This document shows positions 53,937 to 64,000 of a DNA stretch of 64,000 bases, in pieces (the stretch's first letter is position 1; every line of letters begins with the position of its first letter). The stretch covers positions 1 through 64,000 of the forward strand of contig NZ_JACEOG010000002.1 of the NCBI RefSeq assembly GCF_013868155.1. The letters run 5' to 3'. Position numbers and translations under genes: made by a program. The stretch is from Aeromicrobium phoceense (GTDB lineage Bacteria > Actinomycetota > Actinomycetes > Propionibacteriales > Nocardioidaceae). The notes under the pieces were generated by a model. That model was not told the origin of the DNA and made no database searches. It saw nothing but the letters and a program-made list of their open reading frames with translations.

Positions 53937-54415
53937 GTGTTGACCATCCTGCGCGACCACGTCGAGGCGATCGTCGCCCACGCGCGTCGCGACCACCCCG
54001 ACGAGGCCTGCGGGGTCATCGCGGGGCCGATCGGCTCCGACCGCCCGGTGCGACTCATCCCGATGCTCAACGCCGCGATGTCGCCCACGTTCTACGAGTT
54101 CGACTCCGGCGACCTGCTGCGCCTCTACCGCGAGATGGACGACAACGACGAGGAGCCGGTCGTGATCTACCACTCGCACACGGCCACCGAGGCCTACCCG
54201 TCGCGCACCGACGTCAACCTCGCCGGCGAGCCCGGCGCCCATTACGTGCTCGTGTCCACCCGCGACGGTGCCCACGAGGCCGGTCCGGTCGACTTCCGCT
54301 CCTACCGGATCCTCGATGGCGAGATCACCGAGGAAGAAGTTCGCGTCGTGGACCGTTACACCGAAGACAGCACGACTGCCGCCGAGGCAGCCCCCCGAAC
54401 CGAAGGTGACAACTG

Positions 54416-54416
<1 letters not shown>
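53937..54416 (+). CDS. mec: Mec-type JAMM metallopeptidase of the CysO pathway
   Basis: A 159-residue JAB1/MPN+ zinc peptidase. The JAMM site is complete: E23 in DEACGVI, H79 and H81 in IYHSHTATEAYPS, S89 and D92 in PSRTDVN. In Mycobacterium this enzyme (Mec+) cuts cysteine from the C-terminus of the sulfide carrier CysO. The next two genes are cysO and cysM, an identical arrangement. The stop shares a base with the cysO start. Confidence 0.92.
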
Positions 54417-55644
<1,228 letters not shown>

Positions 55645-55670
55645 CCTGTTCACCGCGCCCCACCACCCGT

Positions 55671-55676
55671 TAGCCT
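55671..55676 (+). promoter_or_regulatory. -10 element TAGCCT, leaderless prs-like start
   Basis: TAGCCT lies 7 bp before the GTG at 55684. Confidence 0.6.
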
Positions 55677-55683
55677 TCGAGCC

Positions 55684-56661
55684 GTGAGCGACATCGTCGT
55701 GTTCTCGGGCAGTGCGCACCAGAAGCTTGCGGAGGAGATCTGCAGCAACCTGGGTGTCGCGCTGAGCCCTTCGGACAGTCAGCGGTTCAGCAACGACTGC
55801 CTCCAGGTCCAGCTGCTGGACAACTGCCGCCAGCGCGACGTCTACATCGTGCAGCCGCTCGTGCCGCCGACGCAGGACCACCTGATGGAGCTGCTGCTGA
55901 TGGTCGATGCGGCGCGCGGCGCCTCGGCGGCCTCGGTCACCGCGGTGATCCCGCACTACGCCTACGCCCGGTCGGACAAGAAGGACGCCTCGCGCATCTC
56001 GATCGGCGGCAAGCTCGTCGCCGACATGCTCGCCACGGCGGGCGTCAACCGGGTGGTCACGATGACCCTGCACGCACCGCAGGTGCACGGGTTCTTCTCG
56101 ATGCCCGTCGACCACCTCACCGCGCTGGGCGAGCTCGCCGAGCACTACCGCGCCCAGGACCTCAGCAACGCCATCGTCGTGTCGCCCGACTTCGGCAACG
56201 CCAAGACCGCCTCGCAGTTCGCGCGGCTGCTGGGCCTGCCGGTCGCCGCCGGCAGCAAGCAGCGCAAGGCCGACGACAAGGTCGTCATCGACACGATCGT
56301 CGGCGACGTCGCGGGCAAGCGCGCGATCGTGCTCGACGACGAGATCGCCACCGGCGGCTCGATCATCGAGCTGATGGACAAGTTGGCCGAGACCGGCGTC
56401 ACCGAGGCCTCCGTCGCCTGCACGCACGGGCTCTTCGCGGGCAAGGCCGTCGAGCGGCTGCGGTCGCACCCGGCGATCACCGAGGTCGTCACCACCGACA
56501 CCGTGCCGGCGCCCGCCGACTGGCCCGAGCTCAAGGTCCGCTCCGTGGCGCCGCTGTTCGCCGAGGCGATCGCGCGCATCCACGCGGGCGAGTCCGTCTC
56601 CAGCCTCTTCGACGGCGTCGACCCGGCGCACGCGCCGCCGCAGCCCAAGCTGCCGCTCTGA
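55684..56661 (+). CDS. Ribose-phosphate pyrophosphokinase paralogue
   Basis: A 325-residue Prs-family protein. VFSGSAHQKLAEEICSNLGV, the loop YARSDKKDASRIS and the PRPP-binding motif IVLDDEIATGGSIIEL are clear. Several usual positions differ: SNDCLQV replaces the common SDGE-V, MTLHAPQ replaces the D-L-H, and the second motif is VSPDFGNAKTA rather than the GG-x-R form. It is therefore a divergent paralogue, probably in addition to the housekeeping prs near glmU elsewhere. Activity on ribose 5-phosphate is likely but not certain. Confidence 0.85.
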   Translation: MSDIVVFSGSAHQKLAEEICSNLGVALSPSDSQRFSNDCLQVQLLDNCRQRDVYIVQPLVPPTQDHLMELLLMVDAARGASAASVTAVIPHYAYARSDKKDASRISIGGKLVADMLATAGVNRVVTMTLHAPQVHGFFSMPVDHLTALGELAEHYRAQDLSNAIVVSPDFGNAKTASQFARLLGLPVAAGSKQRKADDKVVIDTIVGDVAGKRAIVLDDEIATGGSIIELMDKLAETGVTEASVACTHGLFAGKAVERLRSHPAITEVVTTDTVPAPADWPELKVRSVAPLFAEAIARIHAGESVSSLFDGVDPAHAPPQPKLPL

Positions 56662-56664
56662 CCC

Positions 56665-57102
56665 TCAGTCCTCGAGCTCGCCGATGAGCCGGTCGAGCAG
56701 GCCGCGCAGCGCGCGGGCGTCGGACCCGCTCATCCCCATGCCCTCCACGAGCCGTGCGGGCACATCGGCCACGCGGTCGCGCAGCGTCCACCCCCGGTCG
56801 GTCACCGAGACGAGGACGCGGCGCTCGTCCTCGTGGTCGCGGGCGCGTGTCACCAGGCCCGCGGTCTCCATGCGCTTGAGCAGGGGAGTGAGGGTGCCGG
56901 AGTCCAGGTGCAGGCGCGTGCCGAGCTCGCTCACGCCGAGTGGCCCGTCGGCCTCCCACAGCGCCAGCAGGCACAGGTACTGCGGATAGGTCAGGCCGGC
57001 ATCGGCCAGCAGGTCGGTGTAGCGCCGCGTCACGGCGCGCGAGGCCGCGTACAGCGGCAGGCAGAGCTGCTGGTCGAGCGCGAGCTGGGGGTAGTCCTCC
57101 AC
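56665..57102 (-). CDS. ohrR: Organic peroxide sensor OhrR (MarR family)
   Basis: A 145-residue MarR-type repressor. The N-terminal LDQQLCLPLYAASRAV carries the single peroxide-sensing cysteine C14 typical of OhrR. The winged helix reads GVSELGTRLHLDSGTLTPLL and RDHEDERRVLVSVTDRG. The GTG start is 6 bp after TAGTCT on the minus strand. It is divergent from ohr; oxidation of C14 by organic peroxide should release the operator between them and induce both genes. Confidence 0.9.
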   Translation of the reverse strand: MEDYPQLALDQQLCLPLYAASRAVTRRYTDLLADAGLTYPQYLCLLALWEADGPLGVSELGTRLHLDSGTLTPLLKRMETAGLVTRARDHEDERRVLVSVTDRGWTLRDRVADVPARLVEGMGMSGSDARALRGLLDRLIGELED

Positions 57103-57154
57103 GGGACAAGACTACGCCTTGCGGCATTCAATTGTGCGCAATAGAGTTGTGCAC
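57103..57154. promoter_or_regulatory. Divergent ohrR/ohr promoters and operator
   Basis: The 52 bp gap holds TAGTCT (57109-57114, minus strand, 6 bp before ohrR) and TAGAGT (57142-57147, 7 bp before ohr). Between them ATTGTGCGCAAT (57131-57142) is a near-palindrome with ATTG/CAAT arms, overlapping the ohr -10: a likely OhrR site. Confidence 0.6.
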
Positions 57155-57571
57155 ATGAACCCCATCTACACTGCCTCCGCCGTCGCAACGGGTGACGGCC
57201 GCAACGGCCACGTCGAGTCCACCGACGGCATCCTCGCCGCCGACGTCCGCAGCCCGAAGGAGATGGGCGGCCCGGGCGGCGCCACGAACCCCGAGCAGCT
57301 CTTCGCCGCCGGCTACGCCGCCTGCTTCCACTCCGCGCTGCGCCTGGTCGGCAAGAAGGCCGGCGCCGACGTGTCCGACTCCGAGGTCGTCGCCGACGTC
57401 TCGATCGGCGACAACGGCAACGGCGGCTTCGGCCTGGCCGTCGCCCTCGAGGTGACGCTGCCGAACGTCAGCGCCGAGGACGCCCAGAAGCTCGTCGAGC
57501 AGGCGCACCAGGTGTGCCCGTACTCCAACGCCACGCGCGGCAACGTCGAGGTCGACCTCAGCGTCGCCTGA
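57155..57571 (+). CDS. ohr: Organic hydroperoxide resistance protein Ohr
   Basis: A 138-residue OsmC/Ohr thiol peroxidase. The redox cysteines are C57 in GYAACFHSALRLVG and C121 in AHQVCPYSNATRGN. NPEQLFAAGYAAC is the Ohr signature. It reduces lipid and organic hydroperoxides with lipoylated partners. The ATG at 57155 is chosen from the leaderless -10 TAGAGT and the MNPIYTA start; an upstream in-frame ATG is out of family. Confidence 0.93.
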   Translation: MNPIYTASAVATGDGRNGHVESTDGILAADVRSPKEMGGPGGATNPEQLFAAGYAACFHSALRLVGKKAGADVSDSEVVADVSIGDNGNGGFGLAVALEVTLPNVSAEDAQKLVEQAHQVCPYSNATRGNVEVDLSVA

Positions 57572-57597
57572 CCGCGCGCCGGCTGCCACCCCGGCCC

Positions 57598-57656
57598 ACT
57601 TTTGGAACAGGATGCACGTAGTTCGAGCGTTCCGACGTGCGTCTCGTTCCAAAAGT
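57598..57656. repeat. 59-base imperfect palindrome
   Basis: ACTTTTGGAAC (57598-57608) and its exact complement (57646-57656) share their axis with GCACGT (57614-57619) and ACGTGC (57635-57640). It lies between convergent ohr and the MFS gene and could act as a bidirectional terminator or be a mobile palindromic unit. Its T/A-rich ends contrast with the surrounding GC. Confidence 0.8.
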
Positions 57657-57693
57657 CGGCTGGGGTCGGGCGGCAGGGCGGAGCGCGAGACGG

Positions 57694-58914
57694 TCAGCGC
57701 ACGCCGCGGATCCGTACGACGGCCAGCGCGCCGGCCAGTCCGATCACGCCCGCGGTGACGTAGAGCGTCGTGTAGCCGCCGAGCACCGTCACGATCGGCG
57801 CGGCGATCACCGGCGCGAGCACCTGCGGCAGGGCGTTGGCGATGTTGATGACGCCGAGGTCCTTCGCGAAGCCCGCCTCGTCGGGCAGCACCTCGGTGAC
57901 GATTGCGAGGTCCACGGCGATGAACGCCCCGAACCCGACGCCCAGCACGACCGCGGCCACCAGGACGCCCGGCCAGGTCTGCCAGAACGCCAGCAGCAGC
58001 GCCGCGACGGCCATGACGACTCCGGCCCAGATGACGAACACCTTCCGCCGCTTCACGCGGTCGGACCAGCGTCCGGCCACGACCGCCGAGATCGCCACCA
58101 CGACCGAGTTCACCGCGATGACGATGAACACACCGCCGTCGGGGTCGGCCAGCCCGACCGCGTCGGTGAGGAAGTACAGCAGGTAGAGCGTCGCGATCGC
58201 GTTGCCGAGGTTGACCAGGAACCGCGTGAGCCAGGCCCACGCGAAGTCGGGATGCTCCGACGGCGAGACCCAGAACGAGTGGACGAAGCCCCGGGCCGAC
58301 CAAGGCACGCGCTCGGTGACCGGCTCGTCCTGGCTGCGGGCGAGGTACGGCAGCGCGCTGAGCAGCAGGAACACCGCGCACGCGAGGTAGCCCGCGCGGG
58401 TGCCGCCGAACGCGATCGCGAGTCCCGCACCCACGAGGATGCCGAGGGTCTGCCCGAGCCCGACGAGCCCGCTGGCCCACGCCCGCTGGGCGACGGGCAC
58501 CCGGTCGGGCAGGGTGGCGGTGATCGACGCGAGCGACGCGTTGACTGAGGCCTGCACGAGGCACCAGCCGACGACGACCTGCCAGAACTCGCTCGCATCG
58601 GCCAGGATGGTGAGGCCGAGCGCGCCCACCACCGAGCCGCCGGTGATCCACGGCACGCGGCGGCCGAACCGCGAGCGGGTGCGGTCGGACAGTGCGCCGA
58701 ACAGGGGATTGGCGACCATCGAGATCGCCGCGCCGATGCCCGTGACGACCGCCAGCGCCGTCTCCTTGCCGTCGCCGACGATCGCCTCGGTCTGCTGCGG
58801 CAGGAGCACCGCGAGCGGGCCGAAGAACGCGACGTAGGTGCCCAGGTTGACGACCGCGACCGACAGCAGCCACGGCAGCCGGACCGGGGCCAGTCGCTCG
58901 ACCGGCGTGGTCAC
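57694..58914 (-). CDS. MFS sugar transporter-like protein
   Basis: A 406-residue major facilitator with about twelve membrane segments. [19 protein letters not shown] and the later [13 protein letters not shown] are the paired loop signatures, and the first resembles sugar-proton (GPH/SLC45) symporters. It starts with GTG in a 4-base overlap with the beta-glucosidase gene, so uptake of a beta-glucoside for that enzyme is the likely role. The substrate is not known. Confidence 0.85.
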   Translation of the reverse strand: MTTPVERLAPVRLPWLLSVAVVNLGTYVAFFGPLAVLLPQQTEAIVGDGKETALAVVTGIGAAISMVANPLFGALSDRTRSRFGRRVPWITGGSVVGALGLTILADASEFWQVVVGWCLVQASVNASLASITATLPDRVPVAQRAWASGLVGLGQTLGILVGAGLAIAFGGTRAGYLACAVFLLLSALPYLARSQDEPVTERVPWSARGFVHSFWVSPSEHPDFAWAWLTRFLVNLGNAIATLYLLYFLTDAVGLADPDGGVFIVIAVNSVVVAISAVVAGRWSDRVKRRKVFVIWAGVVMAVAALLLAFWQTWPGVLVAAVVLGVGFGAFIAVDLAIVTEVLPDEAGFAKDLGVINIANALPQVLAPVIAAPIVTVLGGYTTLYVTAGVIGLAGALAVVRIRGVR

Positions 58915-60239
58915 CCGGCCCGCTGGGCGTCGATCACCGAGCGGTACCAGGCGAACGAGTCCTTGGGGATGCGCTGCTGCGTCGCGTAGTCCACCCACGT
59001 CAGGCCGAACCGCTGCGAGTAGCCCTCGGCCCACTCGAAGTTGTCCATGAACGACCAGTGGAAGTAGCCCCGCACGTCCACGCCGGCGTCCATCGCCTCG
59101 CGCAGAGCCGCGAGGTGCGCGGCCGTGTAGTCGATGCGGCGCTGGTCGCGGATCCTGCCGTCCTGCCCGGGCGCCTCGTTGAACGCGCCCCCGTTCTCGG
59201 TGATGAGGATCGGCGGCAGCACGTCGCCGTAGGTCTCCTTCAGCCCGGTCAGCATCTGCGTGAACCCGTCGGGGATGATCGGCCAGCCGAAGTCGTTGTA
59301 CTCCAGTCCCTCGGGCGTGACCATCTCGAACGGGACGGCGGCACCCGGCTCGGCCGCGCCGATGTACTGCGGGTTGTACGAGTTGATCCCGAGGAAGTCG
59401 ATGGGCTGGGCGATGACGTCGAGGTCGCCGTCCTGCGCCACCGGGTCGACGATCCCGGCCAGCGGCCAGGTCTTCAGCAGGATCGGGTCCAGGAACGCGC
59501 GGTTGTAGATGAGGTCGAACAGCCCGGCCGCGTCGCGCGCGGCGTCCGAGTCGTCGATCGGGCGCACCTGGGTGTGGTTGTTGGCCGGGCCGACCTGCTT
59601 CGCCCCGGCCGCGCGCAGCGCCTCGACCGACCGGCCGTGCGCGAGCAGCTGGTGCCACGCCACCTGCAGGGCCCCGAAGCCCAGCTCCTTGCCGGGGGCG
59701 TGGATGCCGGTGCCGTGGCCGAGCAGCGTGAAGATGACCGTCTCGTTGAGTGTGAACCAGCGGGTCACGCGGTCGGAGAGGCGCTCGCCCACGATCCGCG
59801 CGTACTCGGCGAACCGCTCGGCGATGTCGCGGTTCTCCCAGCCGCCGTCGGCCTCGAGGGCCAGGGGGGAGTCCCAGTGGAACAGCGTGGCGCTCGGCTC
59901 GATGCCGTGCTCGAGGAGGCTGTCGACGAGCCGGTCGTAGAAGTCCAGGCCGCGCGGCTCGACGCGCACGCCGTCGGGCTGGATGCGCGGCCACGAGATC
60001 GAGAACCGGTAGGCGTCCACCCCGAGCTCGGCCATGAGGGCCGCGTCCTCGCGGTAGCGGTGGTAGTGGTCGCACGCGACGTCGCCCGTGTCGCCGTCCT
60101 TGACGCGACCGGGCGTGTGGGCGAAGTCGTCCCAGATCGAGCGGCCGCGGCCGTCCTCGTCGACCGCCCCCTCGATCTGGTAGGAGGCGGTCGAGACGCC
60201 CCATGTGAACTCGGGACCGAAGTGAGGCAGATCACTCAT
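58911..60239 (-). CDS. Family 1 beta-glucosidase
   Basis: A 442-residue GH1 retaining glycosidase. The acid/base is E166 in [10 protein letters not shown] and the nucleophile E348 in [29 protein letters not shown] is the GH1 N-terminal signature and [14 protein letters not shown] the aglycone-site motif. No signal peptide is seen, so it acts in the cytosol after uptake by the adjacent MFS protein. CAGGAT lies 6 bp before the ATG as a possible leaderless -10. Confidence 0.93.
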   Translation of the reverse strand: MSDLPHFGPEFTWGVSTASYQIEGAVDEDGRGRSIWDDFAHTPGRVKDGDTGDVACDHYHRYREDAALMAELGVDAYRFSISWPRIQPDGVRVEPRGLDFYDRLVDSLLEHGIEPSATLFHWDSPLALEADGGWENRDIAERFAEYARIVGERLSDRVTRWFTLNETVIFTLLGHGTGIHAPGKELGFGALQVAWHQLLAHGRSVEALRAAGAKQVGPANNHTQVRPIDDSDAARDAAGLFDLIYNRAFLDPILLKTWPLAGIVDPVAQDGDLDVIAQPIDFLGINSYNPQYIGAAEPGAAVPFEMVTPEGLEYNDFGWPIIPDGFTQMLTGLKETYGDVLPPILITENGGAFNEAPGQDGRIRDQRRIDYTAAHLAALREAMDAGVDVRGYFHWSFMDNFEWAEGYSQRFGLTWVDYATQQRIPKDSFAWYRSVIDAQRAG

Positions 60240-60328
60240 GGCCCCATCCTGCACCGAACGAGGGTCCGGAAGCGGCGTGATGACGGACCTCACGCCCCTT
60301 CGATTGCCCGCCGGGGCCGGGAGGTGTC

Positions 60329-60334
60329 TACCCT
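60329..60334 (+). promoter_or_regulatory. -10 element TACCCT, leaderless murI start
   Basis: TACCCT lies 7 bp before the GTG at 60342. Confidence 0.55.
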
Positions 60335-60341
60335 CTGGGGT

Positions 60342-61148
60342 GTGAGTGACGCACCCATCGGCATCTTCGACTCGGGCTTCGGTGGTCTCACCGTGGCGCG
60401 GGCCGTGCTCGACCAGCTGCCGCACGAGCCGATCGTCTACCTCGGCGACACGGCCCGGCAGCCGTACGGACCGAAGCCGATCTCCGCCGTGCGCGAGTAC
60501 GCGCTCGAGTGCCTCGACCACCTCGTCGAGCAGGGCGTGAAGACCCTCGTGATCGCGTGCAACTCCGCCAGTGCCGCCGTCCTGCGCGATGCCCGCGAGC
60601 GCTACGACGTCCCTGTCGTCGAGGTGATCCTCCCCGCGACGCGCCGCGCCGTGAACGCCACGCGCAACGGCCGGGTGGGCGTCATCTGCACGGCGGCGAC
60701 CGCCACCTCCGGCGCCTACGACGACGCGTTCGCCGCCAATCCGGGGATCGAGCTGCACACCAGCACGTGCCCCCGCTTCGTCGAGTTCGTCGAGGCCGGG
60801 ATCACCGGCGGGCCCGAGCTGATCGCCGTGGCGCAGGAGTACCTCGCGCCGTTGCAGGACGCCGGGGTCGACACGCTCGTGCTCGGCTGCACGCACTACC
60901 CGCTGCTGACGGGCGTCCTCGCGTACGTCATGGGCGATAGCGTGACCCTCGTGTCGAGCGCGGAGGAGACGGCCAAGGACGTGTACCGCCTGCTGGCGTC
61001 GCGCGACCTCGAGCGCGACCCGGCCCTGCCCGCCCCGACGCACCGCTTCCTCACGACCGGTCATCCCGCCGAGTTCGCCGACCTCGGGCGCCGCTTCCTC
61101 GGTCCCGAGGTGGAGTCGGTCGACCAGTTCGCGTGGGTGACGACGTGA
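60342..61148 (+). CDS. murI: Glutamate racemase
   Basis: A 268-residue cofactor-independent racemase that makes D-glutamate for peptidoglycan. The catalytic cysteines are C73 in [12 protein letters not shown] and C183 in [28 protein letters not shown] and [13 protein letters not shown] are diagnostic. The GTG start is supported by the leaderless -10. It overlaps the metallo-hydrolase gene by 4 bases, the same order as in mycobacteria. Confidence 0.95.
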   Translation: MSDAPIGIFDSGFGGLTVARAVLDQLPHEPIVYLGDTARQPYGPKPISAVREYALECLDHLVEQGVKTLVIACNSASAAVLRDARERYDVPVVEVILPATRRAVNATRNGRVGVICTAATATSGAYDDAFAANPGIELHTSTCPRFVEFVEAGITGGPELIAVAQEYLAPLQDAGVDTLVLGCTHYPLLTGVLAYVMGDSVTLVSSAEETAKDVYRLLASRDLERDPALPAPTHRFLTTGHPAEFADLGRRFLGPEVESVDQFAWVTT

Positions 61149-61906
61149 GGCTCACGATCGTCGGCTGCTCCGGCTCGTTCCCGGGCCCCGAGTCCGCCGC
61201 CAGCTGCTACCTCCTCGAAGCGCCCTTCGAGGGCCGCACCTTCCGCCTGGTGCTCGACCTCGGATCGGGAGCGCTGGGTCCGCTGCAGGAGTACATCGAC
61301 CTGCGCGACATCGACGCGATCAGCCTGTCGCACCTGCACGCCGACCACTGCTTCGACATGAGCGGGCTCTACGTCGTGCGCAAGTACCACCCCGCGGGCG
61401 CGCCGCCGAAGATCCCCGTCTACGCGCCGCCGGGCAGCGACTGGCAGCTCTCGAACGCCTACGGGACCACCGCGCCCAACGGGATGACGCTGCCGTTCGA
61501 GTTCCACGACCTCGTCGACGGCCTCGAGACCACCGTCGGACCGTTCACCGTGACGGCGCGTCGCACCCCGCACCCCGTGGAGGCGTACGCCGTCCGCATC
61601 GAGCACGAGGGGCGCGTCCTGGTGTACTCCGGCGACACCGGACCCGACGACGGGCTGGCCGAGTTCGCCGCGGGAGCCGACGTCTTCCTGTGCGAGGCGT
61701 CGTTCGTCGAGTCCGCCGAGAACCCGCCCGACCTGCACCTCACGGGGGCCGACGCGGGCCGCATCGCCGGGAAGGCCCGGGTGGGCCGGTTGCTGCTCAC
61801 GCACATCCCGCCGTGGACCGATCGCGACGAGGTCGAGGCTGACCTCGCGACCACCTGGTCGGGGGAGCGGGCGCTCGTCCGACCCGGCGACGTAGTCGAG
61901 TTGTAA
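61145..61906 (+). CDS. MBL-fold metallo-hydrolase
   Basis: A 253-residue metallo-beta-lactamase-fold protein. The metal motif is [13 protein letters not shown] (H63, H65, D67, H68); further ligands are in [17 protein letters not shown] and LLLTHIPPW. The layout resembles RNase Z and cyclic-nucleotide phosphodiesterases. The mycobacterial homologue beside murI has been described as a cAMP phosphodiesterase, so that activity is plausible here. The GTG at 61145 overlaps murI; a GTG four codons upstream is possible. RNase PH, which usually follows, is replaced by a secreted protease. Confidence 0.88.
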   Translation: MRLTIVGCSGSFPGPESAASCYLLEAPFEGRTFRLVLDLGSGALGPLQEYIDLRDIDAISLSHLHADHCFDMSGLYVVRKYHPAGAPPKIPVYAPPGSDWQLSNAYGTTAPNGMTLPFEFHDLVDGLETTVGPFTVTARRTPHPVEAYAVRIEHEGRVLVYSGDTGPDDGLAEFAAGADVFLCEASFVESAENPPDLHLTGADAGRIAGKARVGRLLLTHIPPWTDRDEVEADLATTWSGERALVRPGDVVEL

Positions 61907-61918
61907 CCCTTCACCGCG

Positions 61919-61947
61919 TTGCCGGGTGGGTCCGGAGGTAGTTAAGT
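61919..61947 (+). promoter_or_regulatory. Possible promoter of the secreted protease
   Basis: TTGCCG (61919-61924) and TTAAGT (61942-61947) are 17 bp apart in the 120 bp gap, giving a leader of about 75 bases before GAGAGG and the GTG. Neither hexamer is a strong match. Confidence 0.35.
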
Positions 61948-62026
61948 GACTCTCGGTGCCCAAAGCACCGTGCCACCAGGGTGCGGCGTGTGTGTCCGGG
62001 GGGACGGGTGCCAAGAGAGGTAGATC

Positions 62027-64000
62027 GTGACGATCTCATGGAAGCCACTCGCCCTGGCCGCCGCACTCGCGGCCTCGGCACTGACGGGGCCGGCGATCGC
62101 CGGCAGCACGGCCTCGGCCGCACCCGCCACCGCGAAGGCCGCCGAGCCGCAGCCGTTCCACCCCGACCAGGACCTGAAGGACATCACCTTCCAGGGCAAG
62201 AAGGTCGACACATCGCTGGAGTACCAGGGCAAGCAGAGCTCCGCCCGTAGTCGCAGTGCCGCGCCGACCGCCGAGACGCCGCCCGTGGGCACGGTCCGCC
62301 CGTGGCTCGCGCTCGACGACGTCGAGGGCGGCATCTACCGCAAGGACTACACGCTGCGCGGCGCCGGCGACCACATCGAGGTGTGGGTGGCCAACGACAT
62401 CGCGTTCCCCGAGGGCGACTGCCGTGGCGACGACGCCACCGTCGTCACCGACGCGCAGGTGGACAGCCTCGTGAACGAGTTCGACACGAACATCTACCCG
62501 AAGGAGTCCGAGGCGTTCAGCACGCCGCCGGCCCGCGACGGGTCGAACGCCCTCATCGAGGGAGACTTCAGCGGCGGCGGCGACAAGATCGTGACGCTCG
62601 TCGACAACGTCCGCGACGACAACTACTACGACTTCCCCGCGGCCCCGACGTACATCGCCGGCTTCTTCTGGTCGACGTTCAACGAGTACATGGACCGCAA
62701 CGTCATGACGATCGACGCGTTCGACTGGGAGCACCGCACCGGCGCCGACCCGGTCGACGAGCCGACCGACGACCTCTGCACGAGCCGTCCGTCCCGTCCG
62801 CACCTCTACGAGGGCACGTTCGCCCACGAGTACCAGCACCTGCTGCAGTACTACACCGACGCGGGCGAGACGATCGCGGTCAACGAGGGCCTGTCCGACT
62901 TCGCGCAGACCCTCGTGGGCTACGTCGACGGCACCAAGACCGTCGAGGACAAGGGCGGCGACAGCCACCTCTACTGCTTCCAGGGCTTCGGCACGGTCCA
63001 GACGCCGTACAACACCAACCCCCGCGACTGCGGTGGCCCGGAGAACTCGTTCAACCTGTGGGACGAGGGCAACACCTCGTCCGGCGTGCTGGCCGACTAC
63101 GGCCACGCGTACCAGCTGATGCTCTACCTGTACGACCGGTTCGGCCAGGACGTCATCTCCGCGCTGCACCGCGACGGTGAGGAGCAGGGCATCGCGGCCA
63201 TCGAGAAGCAGCTCGAGGCCGAGGGCACCACGTTCCGCAAGGTCTTCCACGACTTCCAGTCGATGACCCTGCTGGACCAGATCGTGGGCGATGCGAGGAA
63301 GTCGCTGCTCGTGGGCGCCTCGAAGTCCAAGGTCACGACGCCGAGCCTGCGCTCGACGGTCAACCTCGACAACCCGGCCTCGTACGCCACGCCGGGTGTG
63401 GCCCCGAACGGTGCGGACTACGTGCCGGTCAAGGTCAAGGGCAAGGCGCTCACGGGCGCCCAGCTGCGCAACGCCACGTTCGAGGGTGCCAAGACGCTTC
63501 CCGCGCAGCCGCTGCGCTGGACGTCGGTCACGGACGACCCGGATCGCCTCGGCGACGCGGTGCTCTTCTCGGGCAACGCCAACAGCCTCGACGTCGCGGC
63601 GGTCACCTCGGTGAACGTCCCGGCGGGCTCGCCCACGCTCACCCTCGACGCCAAGTACGGCGCCGAGGAGGGCTACGACTACGGCTACGTCCAGGTCTCC
63701 ACCGACGGCGGCGCCACATACACGTCGATCTCCGGCGACCAGACGGTCGAGGGCCCGCAGGGTCCGGCGCTCGCCGGCACCACCGACGGCTTCGAGCAGC
63801 ACACGTTCGACCTGTCGGCCTACGCCGGCCAGGAGATCCTGCTGTCGTTCCGGTACATCTCGGACGGTGGCGTCAACGAGGGCGGCCTGAAGATCGACAA
63901 CGTGGTGGTCGGCGGCACGACCATCAGCGACGGCTCCAACATCGGTGACTTCTCGTCGCCGACGCAGGTCCGCCCGACGCCGGTCGAGAACTGGCACGTC
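62027..64000 (+). CDS. Secreted metalloprotease, immune inhibitor A-like (partial)
   Basis: At least 658 residues, cut by the right edge. A signal peptide (WKPLALAAALAASALTG to AGSTASAAPATA) follows the GTG start, with GAGAGG about seven bases upstream. The zinc motif is HEYQH at residues 267-271 with a glutamate in AVNEGLSDFAQTL, as in M6-type gluzincins. The C-terminal part from about residue 490 (SVTDDPDRLGDAVLFSG; YVQVSTDGGATYTSI; DNVVVGG) is a beta-sandwich seen in InhA-like proteases. It probably digests extracellular proteins. The end of the protein is not seen. Confidence 0.85.
   Translation, partial: MTISWKPLALAAALAASALTGPAIAGSTASAAPATAKAAEPQPFHPDQDLKDITFQGKKVDTSLEYQGKQSSARSRSAAPTAETPPVGTVRPWLALDDVEGGIYRKDYTLRGAGDHIEVWVANDIAFPEGDCRGDDATVVTDAQVDSLVNEFDTNIYPKESEAFSTPPARDGSNALIEGDFSGGGDKIVTLVDNVRDDNYYDFPAAPTYIAGFFWSTFNEYMDRNVMTIDAFDWEHRTGADPVDEPTDDLCTSRPSRPHLYEGTFAHEYQHLLQYYTDAGETIAVNEGLSDFAQTLVGYVDGTKTVEDKGGDSHLYCFQGFGTVQTPYNTNPRDCGGPENSFNLWDEGNTSSGVLADYGHAYQLMLYLYDRFGQDVISALHRDGEEQGIAAIEKQLEAEGTTFRKVFHDFQSMTLLDQIVGDARKSLLVGASKSKVTTPSLRSTVNLDNPASYATPGVAPNGADYVPVKVKGKALTGAQLRNATFEGAKTLPAQPLRWTSVTDDPDRLGDAVLFSGNANSLDVAAVTSVNVPAGSPTLTLDAKYGAEEGYDYGYVQVSTDGGATYTSISGDQTVEGPQGPALAGTTDGFEQHTFDLSAYAGQEILLSFRYISDGGVNEGGLKIDNVVVGGTTISDGSNIGDFSSPTQVRPTPVENWHV

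Overview
The window is GC-rich actinobacterial chromosome, dense with short-overlap operons. Conserved gene blocks match those known from Mycobacterium and Nocardioides-type genomes. Gene content and the absence of mycolate genes suggest a member of the Propionibacteriales/Nocardioidaceae (for example Aeromicrobium or Nocardioides), but that placement is inference. I saw no rRNA, tRNA, CRISPR array, IS element or prophage.

Layout: (1) 1-15958 is the block TPR - ssb-like - HAD phosphatase - small protein - tlyA - nadK - recN - steA - mctB-like - pyrG - nudix - xerD - parA - RHH protein - scpA - scpB - rluB - tyrA - cmk, nearly all joined by 1-14 base overlaps. (2) 15959-36901 is the translation block rpsP - khpA - rimM - trmD - (amt) - rplS - lepB - lepB - rnhB - DUF2469 - MFS - yraN - comM - dprA - methyltransferase - (molybdenum cluster) - xerC - M23 peptidase - rpsB - tsf. 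An ammonium transporter with its own GlnR-type operator and a full molybdate uptake/cofactor cluster are interpolated here. (3) 36975-50846 is mostly DNA repair and housekeeping: nei2 - lhr, a DUF3048 lipoprotein, a MerR regulator, YqgE, DUF3039 - helicase, esterase - DUF2236, a PLP enzyme and an LLM oxidoreductase. (4) 51010-61906 holds pncA - pncB, clpS - DUF2017, mec - cysO - cysM (sulfide-carrier cysteine synthesis), a PRPP synthetase paralogue, ohrR/ohr, beta-glucosidase - MFS, murI and a metallo-hydrolase. (5) The right edge cuts a secreted HExxH metalloprotease.

Most interesting signal: three transcription units (ssb-like; yraN-comM-dprA; a LytM-type wall hydrolase) share one upstream architecture. 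Each has two direct CGTCCACAG-type boxes 30-31 bp apart, in gene orientation, ending 50-51 bp before the ATG, followed by an NNNGCT hexamer exactly 6 bp before the ATG. The genes' functions (single-strand DNA binding, DprA/ComM, wall opening) fit a DNA-uptake or transformation-like regulon. A second pervasive signal is a TANNNT -10 hexamer 6-8 bp before the start codon at more than a dozen genes, which indicates widespread leaderless transcripts.
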